The notes: generated by a model not told the origin, from the sequence alone. A stretch of 64,000 nt of DNA from Scatosoma sp045576335 (GCA_045576335.1 JAZNGH010000036.1:7470-71469); one strand, 5' to 3'; positions 41,287 through 49,659 are shown, numbered from the stretch's first letter. Made by a program: numbers and translations.

Positions 41287-41310
41287 GCCATTCAACTCTT
41301 GTCAAGCTAT

Positions 41311-42021
41311 TTATACCAAAATCCAACCGAGAATGACGTTGATGAAATTCTGGTTATACAGCCAACCCAAAACAGCACATTCATTGAAGAACAACGCCAT
41401 ACCGTCCACGGGGATAACGCCGAGCACGGCAACGACCGCACTGACGATTAAAAGTCCCTGCAACGCACCGACGAGCAAGCCCAAAAGCCCGTTCAACGTG
41501 CCCACGATAGGCAATCTTTGCACGATAGCGGAAACAAGACTCTTAACAATACAAAGCAAAAGCTTTGCGATAATAAAGACGACGACACCCGAAATCAAGG
41601 TCGAAGCAAGCTGTCCAAGCGGCTGACCCACAAGCATTGCCAGCGTTGTGCCCGCGGGGATTTCGGAATTACCCACGCTCCCTACGACCATATCCACGAG
41701 GAACTGGGGCAAATTCTGCTCCGCGAGCATCGCGCTCAAACCCTCGTTGGAAACGTCCATACCAAAGCCGTTGATACCCGCAAACGCGTCGATACACGCT
41801 TGCTCGATTACGCCTTGAAGCCCGAACAGTCCGCCCGTCCAACCGAGCACGGGCTGTGCCAGCGAAAACGCCAAAATAATCGCAACGATAGTCGAAACAA
41901 ATCCGAAGAAACATTCGACAAAACCTTTTTTCGCGCCCACGATTGCGAAAATTGCCAAAACGACGATTACGATAATATCCACCGCCGTATTCGCCCAAGT
42001 GGCGCATAATCCGTTTAACAT
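41311..42021 (-). CDS. CvpA family membrane protein
   Basis: A 236-residue protein with four to five hydrophobic helices. IIVIVVLAIFAIVGAKKGFV at the start and the GQPLGQLASTLISGVVVFII...LPIVGTLNGLLGLLVGA pattern match CvpA. Family members affect colicin V export and, in some hosts, bile-salt tolerance and envelope integrity. The ATG at 42021 has GAGGT; the longer frame to 42045 has none. Monocistronic. Confidence 0.8.
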   Translation of the reverse strand: MLNGLCATWANTAVDIIVIVVLAIFAIVGAKKGFVECFFGFVSTIVAIILAFSLAQPVLGWTGGLFGLQGVIEQACIDAFAGINGFGMDVSNEGLSAMLAEQNLPQFLVDMVVGSVGNSEIPAGTTLAMLVGQPLGQLASTLISGVVVFIIAKLLLCIVKSLVSAIVQRLPIVGTLNGLLGLLVGALQGLLIVSAVVAVLGVIPVDGMALFFNECAVLGWLYNQNFINVILGWILV

Positions 42022-42087
42022 ATAGACCTCGCTTTTCCGCCCCACGATTATAGCCCCGCGGCGCGGTTTTTATTCCAAGATACTTTC

Positions 42088-42116
42088 ATTATAACATAGG
42101 TAAAAATATTTTTCAA
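42088..42116 (-). promoter_or_regulatory. Sigma-A-type promoter of cvpA
   Basis: Minus strand TTGAAA (42111-42116), 17-base spacer, TATAAT (42088-42093). Confidence 0.75.
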
Positions 42117-42193
42117 TAGAATAACGCAAAATACCTAAAAAAATTTTTTAAGGCGTTTAACAAAAGTGCTTTTGGGCAATAATGGAGTTTGCT

Positions 42194-42787
42194 ATGGAAT
42201 ACGCTTTTCACACCCACAACGCCCTTGCTTCGGACGGTATCTCTTTGGCTTTGGATTCGCTCGTAAAAAACAAAGCTTTTACCCGCGCCAACGCGCGCAT
42301 ACAACAAAAATCAAACGAAGCGGCGCCCGTCGTCGTCTGTATCGGCAGCGACCTTGCTATCGGGGACAGTTTAGGACCTATCGTCGGGTCTATGCTCAAA
42401 TATAAAACGCAGGGGCTTGGCTCTTTTATTTACGGCACGCTTGGCGCGCCCGTCACGGCAAAGGAAATTAAATATATCCGCACGTTTTTGAAGGAAACGC
42501 ACCCCCACGCGCGCGTGATTGCGGTCGACGCCGCCGTCGGTGCGGAGGGGGATATCGGGCTTATCAAGCTCAACGACGCACCGTTATACCCTGGTGCAGG
42601 CGCAAATAAACGCTTGGGCTCAATCGGGGATATTTCGGTAATGGGCATCGTCGCGGAAAAATCGGTCGCAAACTACGGACTTTTGAACACCACGCGCCTA
42701 AACCTCGTGTATTCTATGGCGGAAATTCTCTCCGACGCCCTTGCCAACCTGCTTTGGCAAAACACCCCGCAAGTTTTGCAAGGATAA
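42194..42787 (+). CDS. yyaC: Sporulation protein YyaC (GPR-like protease fold)
   Basis: A 197-residue protein of the YyaC family, distant relatives of the germination protease GPR and hydrogenase maturation proteases. VVCIGSDLAIGDSLGPIVGS, YGTLGAPVTAKE, VIAVDAAVGAEGDIGLI and RLGSIGDISVMGIV are the conserved blocks, containing the acidic residues of the fold. In B. subtilis yyaC is also near the origin and is sporulation-expressed; its substrate is unknown. GGAG at seven bases favours the ATG at 42194 over that at 42182. Confidence 0.9.
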   Translation: MEYAFHTHNALASDGISLALDSLVKNKAFTRANARIQQKSNEAAPVVVCIGSDLAIGDSLGPIVGSMLKYKTQGLGSFIYGTLGAPVTAKEIKYIRTFLKETHPHARVIAVDAAVGAEGDIGLIKLNDAPLYPGAGANKRLGSIGDISVMGIVAEKSVANYGLLNTTRLNLVYSMAEILSDALANLLWQNTPQVLQG

Positions 42788-42790
42788 ACC

Positions 42791-42820
42791 TACGCCCGAC
42801 GGCTTTCGCCGTCGGGCGTA
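42791..42820. terminator. Hairpin between convergent yyaC and XRE gene
   Basis: TACGCCCGACGGC-TTTC-GCCGTCGGGCGTA, a perfect 13-bp stem without a long T-run. Confidence 0.65.
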
Positions 42821-42826
42821 TCTCAA

Positions 42827-43039
42827 TTAAAACTCTTTTCTTCCAATAAGCACGTCTACGGAAATGTCAAAAAAATCGGCAATATTCCATAATGAGGCAA
42901 TGTCTGGCTCGGTTTTTCCCAATTCCCAATAGGATATCTTTCTTTGCGTGGTGCATAATGCTTCCGCTAATTGCGATTGAGATAAACTCATTTCTACGCG
43001 AAGGCTTTTTAGTCTTTCCCCAAAAACAACGGTTTTCAT
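42827..43039 (-). CDS. XRE-family transcriptional regulator
   Basis: A 70-residue single-domain Cro/CI-type helix-turn-helix protein (RLKSLRVEMSLSQSQLAEAL, KISYWELGKTEPDIASLWNI). It is divergent from the 43138 gene, and two identical-type 17-bp palindromes lie between them, one over each promoter. It probably represses both genes. Confidence 0.88.
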   Translation of the reverse strand: MKTVVFGERLKSLRVEMSLSQSQLAEALCTTQRKISYWELGKTEPDIASLWNIADFFDISVDVLIGRKEF

Positions 43040-43064
43040 AAAATCTTCCTTTTTTATTTAATTA

Positions 43065-43116
43065 TAGACAAAAACAGTCTAAAATACTTGACATAGACAA
43101 AAAATGTCTATATAAT
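43065..43116. promoter_or_regulatory. Twin operators and divergent promoters
   Basis: Operator 1 TAGAC-AAAAACA-GTCTA (43065-43081) covers a TATAAT on the minus strand. Operator 2 TAGACAAAAAATGTCTA (43094-43110) fills exactly the 17-base spacer between TTGACA (43088-43093) and TATAAT (43111-43116) of the plus-strand promoter. Binding there would block RNA polymerase. Confidence 0.8.
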
Positions 43117-43137
43117 ATATTAAAAAGGAGAAAGCAA

Positions 43138-43509
43138 ATGACAAAAAAAGAAGTTGAAATAAGAGAAGAGGAATTAAAAAATAATTTTAAGGCTTTTCCA
43201 CGTCTTGCGGATTATTTTATAAATGTAGAATATTTTATACGTAATTTTGGGCGATATCGTTGGAAAGAGGGTACGACAAGAGAAAAATTGCGGCTTGAAG
43301 CGGATACGTTGATGGAAACGGCAAAAAATATGGATAGTATCGATTTGAAAATTATATATTATTTGAACAATAGCTGTGGCGTATCCAAAAACGAGCTTTT
43401 ACATATTCTCAAACAAGCCAAAAAGACGCGTTGTGAAACGCTCAACGCCGTTTACGCTACAAACGAATACGTTGACCCTCTTGATGTGGGTTGGATTTTA
43501 TTCAGATAA
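43138..43509 (+). CDS. Small hypothetical protein under XRE control
   Basis: A 123-residue, Lys/Glu-rich helical protein with no membrane segment. It resembles the 26661-26972 product in the segment LMETAKNMDSIDLKIIYYLN + GVSKNELLHILKQ and in its N-terminal YF...V/IR pattern. The SD AAAGGAG is ideal. The arrangement (repressor, paired operators, small protein) is that of a toxin-antitoxin, phage-remnant or stress module, but I recognise no toxin fold. Confidence 0.75.
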   Translation: MTKKEVEIREEELKNNFKAFPRLADYFINVEYFIRNFGRYRWKEGTTREKLRLEADTLMETAKNMDSIDLKIIYYLNNSCGVSKNELLHILKQAKKTRCETLNAVYATNEYVDPLDVGWILFR

Positions 43510-43513
43510 AAGC

Positions 43514-43543
43514 TTGACAAAAATGCGTATTGTATGGTAAAAT
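43514..43543 (+). promoter_or_regulatory. Sigma-A-type promoter of queT
   Basis: TTGACA (43514-43519), 18-base spacer, TAAAAT (43538-43543). It lies immediately after the 43138 gene. Confidence 0.75.
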
Positions 43544-43550
43544 AATCAAC

Positions 43551-43624
43551 GGAAGGTTTTCGGAAAACACTTCACAAACCAAAGTACAAATAATATCAAT
43601 TCAAAATGATATTATTTGTACTTT
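43551..43624 (+). promoter_or_regulatory. Candidate preQ1 riboswitch and long perfect hairpin before queT
   Basis: GGAAG (43551-43555) can pair with CTTC, and GGTTT (43555-43559) with AAACC (43576-43580), an H-type pseudoknot followed by an A-rich tail, as in preQ1-I aptamers. The match to the consensus loop is loose. Next, 43581-43598 and 43607-43624 form a perfect 18-bp hairpin with an 8-base loop and no T-run, ending 25 bases before the queT ATG. Confidence 0.4.
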
Positions 43625-43649
43625 GTTAAAAAAACCGAGGTACAATTTT

Positions 43650-44165
43650 ATGAACAGTAAGTTTTTTTCAACGAAACGGCTTTGCCGCGCAGGTATTATC
43701 GCCGCGCTGTACGTCGTGCTCACTTACGCCTTTATGCCCTTTGCGTTCGGTCCTTTCCAGCTCCGTCCGGCAGAGGCTCTTTGTTTGTTACCCCTTTTCT
43801 TTCCCGAAGCAATACCCGCACTTTGCGTGGGTTGCGCACTGTCTAACCTCGCATCGCCCTATCTTCTTTACGATATGGTAATCGGCTCTTTAACTTCGCT
43901 CGTAGCGGCGTTCGGCTCGTATCTGGTAGGTAGGTTTTTCAAAAAAGACCTTGCAAAAATCCTGCTGGGCGGACTTTTTCCCGTGTTGCTGAACGCAATC
44001 GTAATACCGCTCGTAATCGTCTTTTTATGCGGGGGGAGCGAGGGCTATGAAAGCGCGGGAGTTGCCTATCTTTTCTATTTCAGCTCTTTTTTGCTCACGC
44101 AAAGCGTTTGGGTTTACGGCTTGGGAACGCCGCTATATTTTTTAATGAAACGCGCGAATTTATAA
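43650..44165 (+). CDS. queT: QueT-family queuosine precursor transporter
   Basis: 171 residues with about five or six membrane helices. KRLCRAGIIAALYVVLTY, FQLRPAEALCLLPLFFPEAI and the GCALSNLASPYLLYDMVIGSL segment match the QueT family of ECF-type substrate-binding (S) proteins for queuosine precursors. GAGG before the ATG at 43650 decides the start; the frame opens earlier but covers the leader. The ECF energising module is not in the window. Confidence 0.88.
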   Translation: MNSKFFSTKRLCRAGIIAALYVVLTYAFMPFAFGPFQLRPAEALCLLPLFFPEAIPALCVGCALSNLASPYLLYDMVIGSLTSLVAAFGSYLVGRFFKKDLAKILLGGLFPVLLNAIVIPLVIVFLCGGSEGYESAGVAYLFYFSSFLLTQSVWVYGLGTPLYFLMKRANL

Positions 44166-44167
44166 AA

Positions 44168-44207
44168 AACAATCGTCCGAAACAAAAGTTTCGGACGATT
44201 GTTTTAT
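44168..44207. terminator. Bidirectional terminator between queT and jag
   Basis: AACAATCGTCCGAAAC pairs perfectly with 44188-44203, with T-rich ends on both strands. It overlaps the jag stop region. Confidence 0.85.
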
Positions 44208-45142
44208 TTATCTTCTCCGTTGTTGCCGCTGTTTCCAAGGAAAATACCGAAGAAATCGGTGTTGGGCTTCATAGAAGTCCCGCCTGAGGATTGCCCGCCG
44301 TTACCGCCGTCACGGTTGAATTTCTTATACCCGCCGTTACGGTTAAAGCCGCTCTTGCCACCCGACGAACGACCGCCGCGGTTGTAACCGCTACGACCGT
44401 TGCCGCGATTATTTCCTCCGCGACCGCCTCTGCCGCCCTGTCTTTCGCTTCTCGCGGGAATAGCGGGTGCGTCCGCATCTTCAAGATTGTCGGGAATAAT
44501 CACGATATAACGGTTGGGTTCTTTGCCCTCGCTCTCCGTTTTCACGCCCTCGATTTCGGACAAAGCGGAATGAATGATGCGTCTTTCGTACGGGTTCATA
44601 GGTTCAAGCTTGATTTTTCTGCCCAAGCGCGTCGCTTTTTGCGCAAGGTTTTCCGCAAGCTTGTTGAGCGTCGTTTCGCGGTTTTCGCGATAGTTTTCGC
44701 AATCAACCACCACGCGTTTATAATCTTCTCTGCCCGTGTTTGCAACCGCGCCCGCAAGCGTTTGAATAGCGTCCAGCATTGCGCCGTGCTTGCCGATTAC
44801 CGCCGTCGTGTTTGCCGCCGTTACGTTGATTTCTACCTTTTCACCCTCGGAAACAAGCTCGGTACAAGCCGTGATTTTCAAAAGTTTGAACAGCCCGTCC
44901 AAAAATTCCACCGTTCTCTCACCGTCGGTCTTTTCACCGCTGACGGCAACGGGAGCTTCTTCCACCTCTTTTTCGCTGTCAAGCGCGGCAATCTCCACAC
45001 GCGCCTTTACCGACCCAAAAAGCTTCTTTTTTCCTTCCTCCAACACGCGGATATCCGCCTGTTCTTTGGTAAGTCCCAGCTCACTCAACCCCTTTTCGAC
45101 GGCTTCTTCCACCGTCTTGCCCGTAAATTCTCTGTATTCCAT
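44204..45142 (-). CDS. khpB: RNA-binding protein KhpB (Jag/EloR)
   Basis: 312 residues: Jag_N domain (1-50, EFTGKTVEEAVEKGLSELG), then a linker, KH domain (about 80-150, VIGKHGAMLDAIQTLAGAV) and R3H domain (about 150-210, LEPMNPYERRIIHSAL). The C-terminal 90 residues are a long Arg/Gly/Asn/Ser-rich tail (RQGGRGGRGGNNRGNGR) not present in most homologues and probably also RNA-binding. KhpB acts with KhpA in RNA binding and control of cell elongation. It lies downstream of yidC, the conserved order near oriC. Confidence 0.93.
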   Translation of the reverse strand: MEYREFTGKTVEEAVEKGLSELGLTKEQADIRVLEEGKKKLFGSVKARVEIAALDSEKEVEEAPVAVSGEKTDGERTVEFLDGLFKLLKITACTELVSEGEKVEINVTAANTTAVIGKHGAMLDAIQTLAGAVANTGREDYKRVVVDCENYRENRETTLNKLAENLAQKATRLGRKIKLEPMNPYERRIIHSALSEIEGVKTESEGKEPNRYIVIIPDNLEDADAPAIPARSERQGGRGGRGGNNRGNGRSGYNRGGRSSGGKSGFNRNGGYKKFNRDGGNGGQSSGGTSMKPNTDFFGIFLGNSGNNGEDK

Positions 45143-45193
45143 TTCTATCTCTCCTTTCCGCCTTCGGGCGGAAATTTTATATCTTTATTTTCC

Positions 45194-46603
45194 TTACTTT
45201 TTATCGTCGGTTTTCTTGCGCGAGAGCAAGCTTCTGTCGTACTTTTCTCTAAACGCCTTTTCTTCTTTTCTTCTTTCGTTTACGTCCACGATTTTATTGA
45301 TAATCAGCGTGGAAGCAAGGGAAAGGAGGTTGCTCATAATCATGTAGATAGAGAACGCCGCGCTGTACATAAACGAGAAAACGGCGAACATAACCGTCAT
45401 AATAACGAGCGTCATTTTCTGTTGCGACGCGCCTTGACCGTCTACCGACGAATATTTGTTTTGTTCCTTTTGCGAGCGCATAGATACGAACTGCTGCAAA
45501 AGAATCGTACCAATCGAAAGCACGATTAAAATAAAGAACCCGTTGGGCGCGCTCTTATAGCCGTCGAGCTTTGCGGTGATTTCCTCGTAGGCGTATTCCT
45601 GATACGCGTTGGTGTAAGCGGCAATACCCGTGATATCGACCTGCTGACCATTCACTTGGAATTTCTCTTTCGATACCTCGGTTTTGAAATCATTATAGCT
45701 CAAAACGGGGTTTTTATAGCTTGCGTCCGTAGCCCAAATATTCTTAATCCAAAGGAAGCTCATATTCTTCACGACGTCCGTTTCGTACGCCGTAACGACG
45801 GCGTTTTGCGCCTCGTTGACGAAATAATTTTTAAGCGCGCCGTCCTCGTTGAACGTCGTTTGCTGCTCCGCGGAAAGCTCCGCTTGCGCCGCGTCGTGCT
45901 CCGCACGCTTCGCGTCGATAAAAGCCTTTATTTCCGTATTGTTTCTCGCTTCGTCCTTGATAAAATACGATTTATCGCCCGTATACGAACGCACGTATTC
46001 TTTGAGGTCGGCGTTTTGCTCGTCCACGTAGGGGACGGTATAATAAATGAGCTTGCTATCCTCGTCCACGAGCACGAATTTCGTGCCGTCGGTATTTTCC
46101 TGCAAAGCCGCGCTGCCCGTTTCGATATCGGCGCAATAGCTCTCCATTTGTTTGTTGTACGCGTCTACCATAATATTGTAGTTTTCGATATTCGAATACT
46201 GTGAATAGGTGTTAAACGCGCCGATAGCCACGAAGAAGATGACCATAGAAAGGATCATAGGCAAGCACGAGGAGCACACGGAAAAACCGCTTTCCTTGTA
46301 CATTTCCATAACCTTTTGGTTATACAAATCTTTATTGTTGGCGTACTGCTTTTGCAGTTTTTCCATTTTATCCTGATTTTCTTTCATTTTGAGGTTCTGC
46401 TTACGCATAGCGATACGCTGATACACGTCGAACGGCAAAACGATAACTTTGAGTATAACGGAAAACAAAATAACGCCGACGCCCACGCCTACGCCGCCGA
46501 CTATCCATTTTATAATCTCGCCTATCCAGTTGAGCGCAACGTCAAAGGTCTGCCCATAGAGGGAGATGGCGACGCTGCCTGCCAATAAATTGAAAAATTC
46601 CAT
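45194..46603 (-). CDS. yidC: Membrane protein insertase YidC with large extracellular insert
   Basis: 469 residues, longer than typical Firmicute YidC (about 260-290). The Oxa1 core is split: N-terminal helices with VILKVIVLPFDVYQRIAMRKQ and the coiled cytosolic hairpin (QNLKMKENQDKMEKLQKQYANN), then an outside loop of about 190 residues (roughly 150-340), then the last helices (NGFFILIVLSIGTILLQQFV, MYSAAFSIYMIMSNLLSL). The insert is hydrophilic and Asp/Glu/Ala-rich. YidC inserts and folds membrane proteins alone or with Sec. Confidence 0.93.
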   Translation of the reverse strand: MEFFNLLAGSVAISLYGQTFDVALNWIGEIIKWIVGGVGVGVGVILFSVILKVIVLPFDVYQRIAMRKQNLKMKENQDKMEKLQKQYANNKDLYNQKVMEMYKESGFSVCSSCLPMILSMVIFFVAIGAFNTYSQYSNIENYNIMVDAYNKQMESYCADIETGSAALQENTDGTKFVLVDEDSKLIYYTVPYVDEQNADLKEYVRSYTGDKSYFIKDEARNNTEIKAFIDAKRAEHDAAQAELSAEQQTTFNEDGALKNYFVNEAQNAVVTAYETDVVKNMSFLWIKNIWATDASYKNPVLSYNDFKTEVSKEKFQVNGQQVDITGIAAYTNAYQEYAYEEITAKLDGYKSAPNGFFILIVLSIGTILLQQFVSMRSQKEQNKYSSVDGQGASQQKMTLVIMTVMFAVFSFMYSAAFSIYMIMSNLLSLASTLIINKIVDVNERRKEEKAFREKYDRSLLSRKKTDDKK

Positions 46604-46629
46604 GTTCTATTCCTTTATCGCGTTGAAAG

Positions 46630-46854
46630 TCAAAGCAGCCAACGCTTGATAAAATATCTTTCCGGAGCGGGATCGTACCCGCCCTTGGAAAAGGGATTAC
46701 ATCTTAAAATCCGCCACGCGCCGAGCAAAATCCCGATGACCGCGCCGTGGTTGTTGATACATTCCAGCGTATATTGCGAGCAAGTCGGACGATAGAGGCA
46801 GGTATGCTTTGAAAGGTGTTTTTGATAAAACAGTATCATACGCATACACAGCAT
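46630..46854 (-). CDS. yidD: Membrane protein insertion efficiency factor YidD
   Basis: 74 residues from the ATG at 46854: MRMILFYQKHLSKHTC, then YRPTCSQYTLECINNHGAV and RCNPFSKGGYDPAP, the conserved YidD blocks with three cysteines. The same frame is open to an ATG at 46971, which would add 39 residues and overlap rnpA by 28 bases; neither start has an SD. It sits between rnpA and yidC, the usual order. Confidence 0.88.
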   Translation of the reverse strand: MLCMRMILFYQKHLSKHTCLYRPTCSQYTLECINNHGAVIGILLGAWRILRCNPFSKGGYDPAPERYFIKRWLL

Positions 46855-46943
46855 TTTCGCGTACGGACGAAATACCTTCTTTTTCAAAAAAGACCAAAGG
46901 AACGCCGCGTTTTCCCGAACGAGAAAACCAAACTCAAAACCTA

Positions 46944-47261
46944 TTAAAGCTTGTCCTTTTTGATGATACATTGCAGATGTTTTTTGAAGGTTTCAAACTC
47001 GTAGCTTTCGCTCACTTTGGGAATGAGTACGATGGCGTAATTACCCCGCATTTCTTCCCTTACAAGACGGAACGCTTCCCTTATCAATCTTTTGATTTTG
47101 TTTCTTTTCACGCTTTTACCGTGCCGTTTTCCGATAGAAATACCCATAAAGGTTTTTTCCGACGGGCGGTAAATCATAGTAAGAGAGGGGGAAAAGGCGC
47201 GCTTGCCCTTTTGAAAAAGCTTTTGAAAATCCGATTGTTTTTTCAGTCTGTAATAGTTCAT
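46944..47261 (-). CDS. rnpA: Ribonuclease P protein component
   Basis: 105 residues. The family signature KRHGKSVKRNKIKRLIREAF (residues ~49-68) carries the RNR-type RNA-binding motif. YYRLKKQSDFQKLFQKGKR is the usual N-terminus. It binds the RNase P RNA and helps process tRNA 5' ends. AAAGGCG favours the ATG at 47261 over a TTG at 47276. Confidence 0.95.
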   Translation of the reverse strand: MNYYRLKKQSDFQKLFQKGKRAFSPSLTMIYRPSEKTFMGISIGKRHGKSVKRNKIKRLIREAFRLVREEMRGNYAIVLIPKVSESYEFETFKKHLQCIIKKDKL

Positions 47262-47573
47262 TCTCTCGCCTTTCAAAATGAAAATTCCCGTGCTTTTTCC
47301 CTCGTTATTAAAATGGCAAATCCTCTCCTTTTGAAAAAAGGCGATGTCACAATAAACGGTTGATTAGTGCTTCGCACGATTTGACGAGAAAAACGCAAGA
47401 AAGACAAGCGTTTTGTGAGGGCGCATACCCCCAGCGGTCTGTAACCGAGCAAAACACGCCGTATTTTGAAGCGTTTTTCTGTCAAAAATCAACCGAGTGT
47501 TGGGACAGAGCCTTAAAAAAAGGAAAGGAATTCGTCTTTTTAATCTCTTTCGTCAAAGCTTTTCACGGCTTAA
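47262..47573 (-). other. 312-base gap between rnpA and rpmH
   Basis: I see no gene here; a 70-codon minus-strand frame exists (47273-47485) but has no SD and an odd composition. In most Firmicutes rpmH and rnpA are nearly adjacent, so the gap is longer than usual. A TTGACA occurs on the minus strand near 47480 without a matching -10. Confidence 0.5.
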
Positions 47574-47708
47574 TTAGTGGGTCAATCTTTTTCTACCCTT
47601 GTTTCTACGGCGCTTCAACACCTTTCTGCCTGCCGTCGTAGCCATTCTTTTACGGAATCCGTGCACTTTGCTTCTCTGTCTTTTTTTGGGTTGGTAGGTT
47701 CTTTTCAT
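47574..47708 (-). CDS. rpmH: 50S ribosomal protein L34
   Basis: 44 residues: MKRTYQPKKRQRSKVHGFRK followed by RMATTAGRKVLKRRRNKGRK, the canonical highly basic L34. The SD AGGAG precedes the ATG at 47708. It is transcribed in the same direction as rnpA, yidD, yidC and khpB. Confidence 0.97.
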   Translation of the reverse strand: MKRTYQPKKRQRSKVHGFRKRMATTAGRKVLKRRRNKGRKRLTH

Positions 47709-47782
47709 AATCTTTCTCCTGCTTTTTGGTTTTTCTTATTTTTTCCTTTTATTCCGCGGTATTCCCCACGATAACTTTTCCT

Positions 47783-47812
47783 ATTATATCTCAATTTTAG
47801 GATTTTCGTCAA
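47783..47812 (-). promoter_or_regulatory. Sigma-A-type promoter of rpmH
   Basis: Minus strand TTGACG (47807-47812), 18-base spacer, TATAAT (47783-47788). Confidence 0.8.
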
Positions 47813-47846
47813 GCAATTTCACTTGCTTTTTCACTTTTATTTTCGT

Positions 47847-48956
47847 TTATTGTGCAGAGTTGCTCGTTCTTACGGGTAAAACGAGGTATTGGAAACGCTT
47901 GTCCTCGATATTTTCAATGGTGAAAGGGGAAACGGAGGTGTTAAAGGAAATAATGATATTTTCCTCCTCCAAAGCCTTAATCGCGTCAAGCAAATACTTG
48001 CCGTTCATAGCAATCTTCAATTCCTTTCCGTCCAGCTCCGCTAAAACCGTTTCTTCGATTTTGCCCATATCCGAGTTGGCGTTAATAACGATTTTTCCGT
48101 TCTTGATATCGAACAAAACGAGATTATTTTTATCGCCTCTTATAAGCACGCCCGCTCTTTCGATACTGTCGGTCAGCTCACTCTTTTTAAGCGTTACCTT
48201 CGTCGCGAAATCGACGGGGAAAATGTTTTCCTTTCTCACAAATTCGCCCGCGTACAAACGGGAAGTGATGACCGTGTCGTTCACCGCCACGGACAAACGG
48301 TTTTTATCCGCATAAATTTTTAAGATATCGTCGCCCTCGATCATTCGGGAAATTTCCGTGAGCGTTCTTGCGGGACAAACGATTTTCATATCCCCGCCGC
48401 CCAGCGTTTCGCAATACCCGCACGCCATTCTGAATCCGTCGAGCGCGGTCGCGTAGAGCTTGCCCTCCTTCGCTTCCAAAAGACAGCCCTTCAAAATGGG
48501 TCTACTCTCGTCCGTAGCACAGCAGAAGGTCACCTTGGATATGAGCTCCTTCAAATCGGATTGCTTGATTTCAAAATATTTATCCGCGGAAATCCCGTCG
48601 CCGTTGAAGATAGGGAAATCGGCGGCGTTGAGCGTCTGCATATACGATTCGCTTTCGCCGTAGCGTACGGTAATACCTTTATCGTCGGAAATGATCACGA
48701 TTTCATCCAACGATATTTTGGCAATGAAATCGGAGAAAAATTTACCGTTTACGCAAATTTCACCCTCTTCCATAACCTCTGCTTTTATCTTCTTTTCAAT
48801 GGATATTTCCCCGTCGTAAGCCGTCAAAATAAGCCCGTCGTTTTCCGCCTTTATTTTTATACACTCTAAAACGGGCGTCATCGTTCTCGCCGCGCACGCC
48901 TTGCTGACGACAAACGCCGCTTCGGACAAAACCGTTCCCACACATACTAATTTCAT
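47847..48956 (-). CDS. dnaN: DNA polymerase III beta subunit (sliding clamp)
   Basis: 369 residues in three clamp-fold domains, closing as a ring dimer around DNA. N-terminal VSKACAARTMTPVLECIKIK, central DESRPILKGCLLEAKEG...LDGFRMA and C-terminal NGKYLLDAIKAL...PFTIE are the conserved clamp segments. It reads toward rpmH and is not followed or preceded by dnaA or recF, unlike the standard dnaA-dnaN order. Single gene with its own promoter. Confidence 0.96.
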   Translation of the reverse strand: MKLVCVGTVLSEAAFVVSKACAARTMTPVLECIKIKAENDGLILTAYDGEISIEKKIKAEVMEEGEICVNGKFFSDFIAKISLDEIVIISDDKGITVRYGESESYMQTLNAADFPIFNGDGISADKYFEIKQSDLKELISKVTFCCATDESRPILKGCLLEAKEGKLYATALDGFRMACGYCETLGGGDMKIVCPARTLTEISRMIEGDDILKIYADKNRLSVAVNDTVITSRLYAGEFVRKENIFPVDFATKVTLKKSELTDSIERAGVLIRGDKNNLVLFDIKNGKIVINANSDMGKIEETVLAELDGKELKIAMNGKYLLDAIKALEEENIIISFNTSVSPFTIENIEDKRFQYLVLPVRTSNSAQ

Positions 48957-49010
48957 AAAAATTTAACTCCTCTGTTTTTCTTTCACCCAGCTGCTTTCTG
49001 TGTTCAATTT

Positions 49011-49039
49011 ATTTTACCATATACGGCTTTTTTTTGCAA
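49011..49039 (-). promoter_or_regulatory. Promoter of dnaN
   Basis: Minus strand TTGCAA (49034-49039), 17-base spacer, TAAAAT (49011-49016). AGAGGAG SD before the ATG. Confidence 0.6.
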
Positions 49040-49085
49040 GCAAAAACCGTGCTCTCTTACTACGATTTCACTTATTTTTTATATT

Positions 49086-49559
49086 TTATATAAAAACGAT
49101 TAACTTTTCGGGATAATTCTTTTCAAAATACCGCACGGTATACGCCGTGCCGCCCTCGCTTTTTTTCAGGTACGCCATCAAAACGTCCGCTCTATCCGCC
49201 ATATACCGGTTTCGCCTCTGCATACACCCGTTGTAATAGTGGTCGGAAAGCACGATTTTTTCGTCCGCTTTTTCTAAAACCATAAAATATCTTTCCTTTT
49301 GCTCGTCCGAAAAATACTTTTCCTGATTAAGACAGGGAATACACGCCGCGAGCTTGATAAACGGGTATTCCTTTTTGAGCGCGAGCACCGTTTCCGCACA
49401 AATCAAATCGAAGCCGATCGCAACGCCGCTCACAAAAACGGTCACGCCGTTTTCAATCAGCTTGACGATTTCTTCCTTTAAGAGCGCTTGACTGAAATCC
49501 GCTCCCAAAAAGCGGTGTCCCGTAAACGCGCATACCTTTTTTTCTTGCTGTTTTTCCAT
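49086..49559 (-). CDS. SLOG-family (YpsA/DUF1273-like) protein
   Basis: A 157-residue Rossmann-like protein. CAFTGHRFLGADF at residues 10-22 contains the family TGHR motif; FVSGVAIGFDLICAETVLAL and the YYNGCMQRRNRYMADRADVL segment complete the nucleotide-binding pocket. SLOG proteins bind nucleotides or modified nucleotides, and the B. subtilis relative YpsA affects cell division. It stands between dnaN and the predicted origin. Confidence 0.85.
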   Translation of the reverse strand: MEKQQEKKVCAFTGHRFLGADFSQALLKEEIVKLIENGVTVFVSGVAIGFDLICAETVLALKKEYPFIKLAACIPCLNQEKYFSDEQKERYFMVLEKADEKIVLSDHYYNGCMQRRNRYMADRADVLMAYLKKSEGGTAYTVRYFEKNYPEKLIVFI

Positions 49560-49659
49560 ACCTTACCATTATACCACAGGATATTTTTTTGTCAAGCTAT
49601 CCCTTTCAACTTTTTTCGCAAAATTTTTCAGGCAATCCCTTCCTTTTTATATTTTATTA

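Noticed and set aside
47273..47485. 70-codon minus-strand frame between rnpA and rpmH
   Set aside because: No SD, and I recognise no protein family; it covers a region where a leader is more likely.
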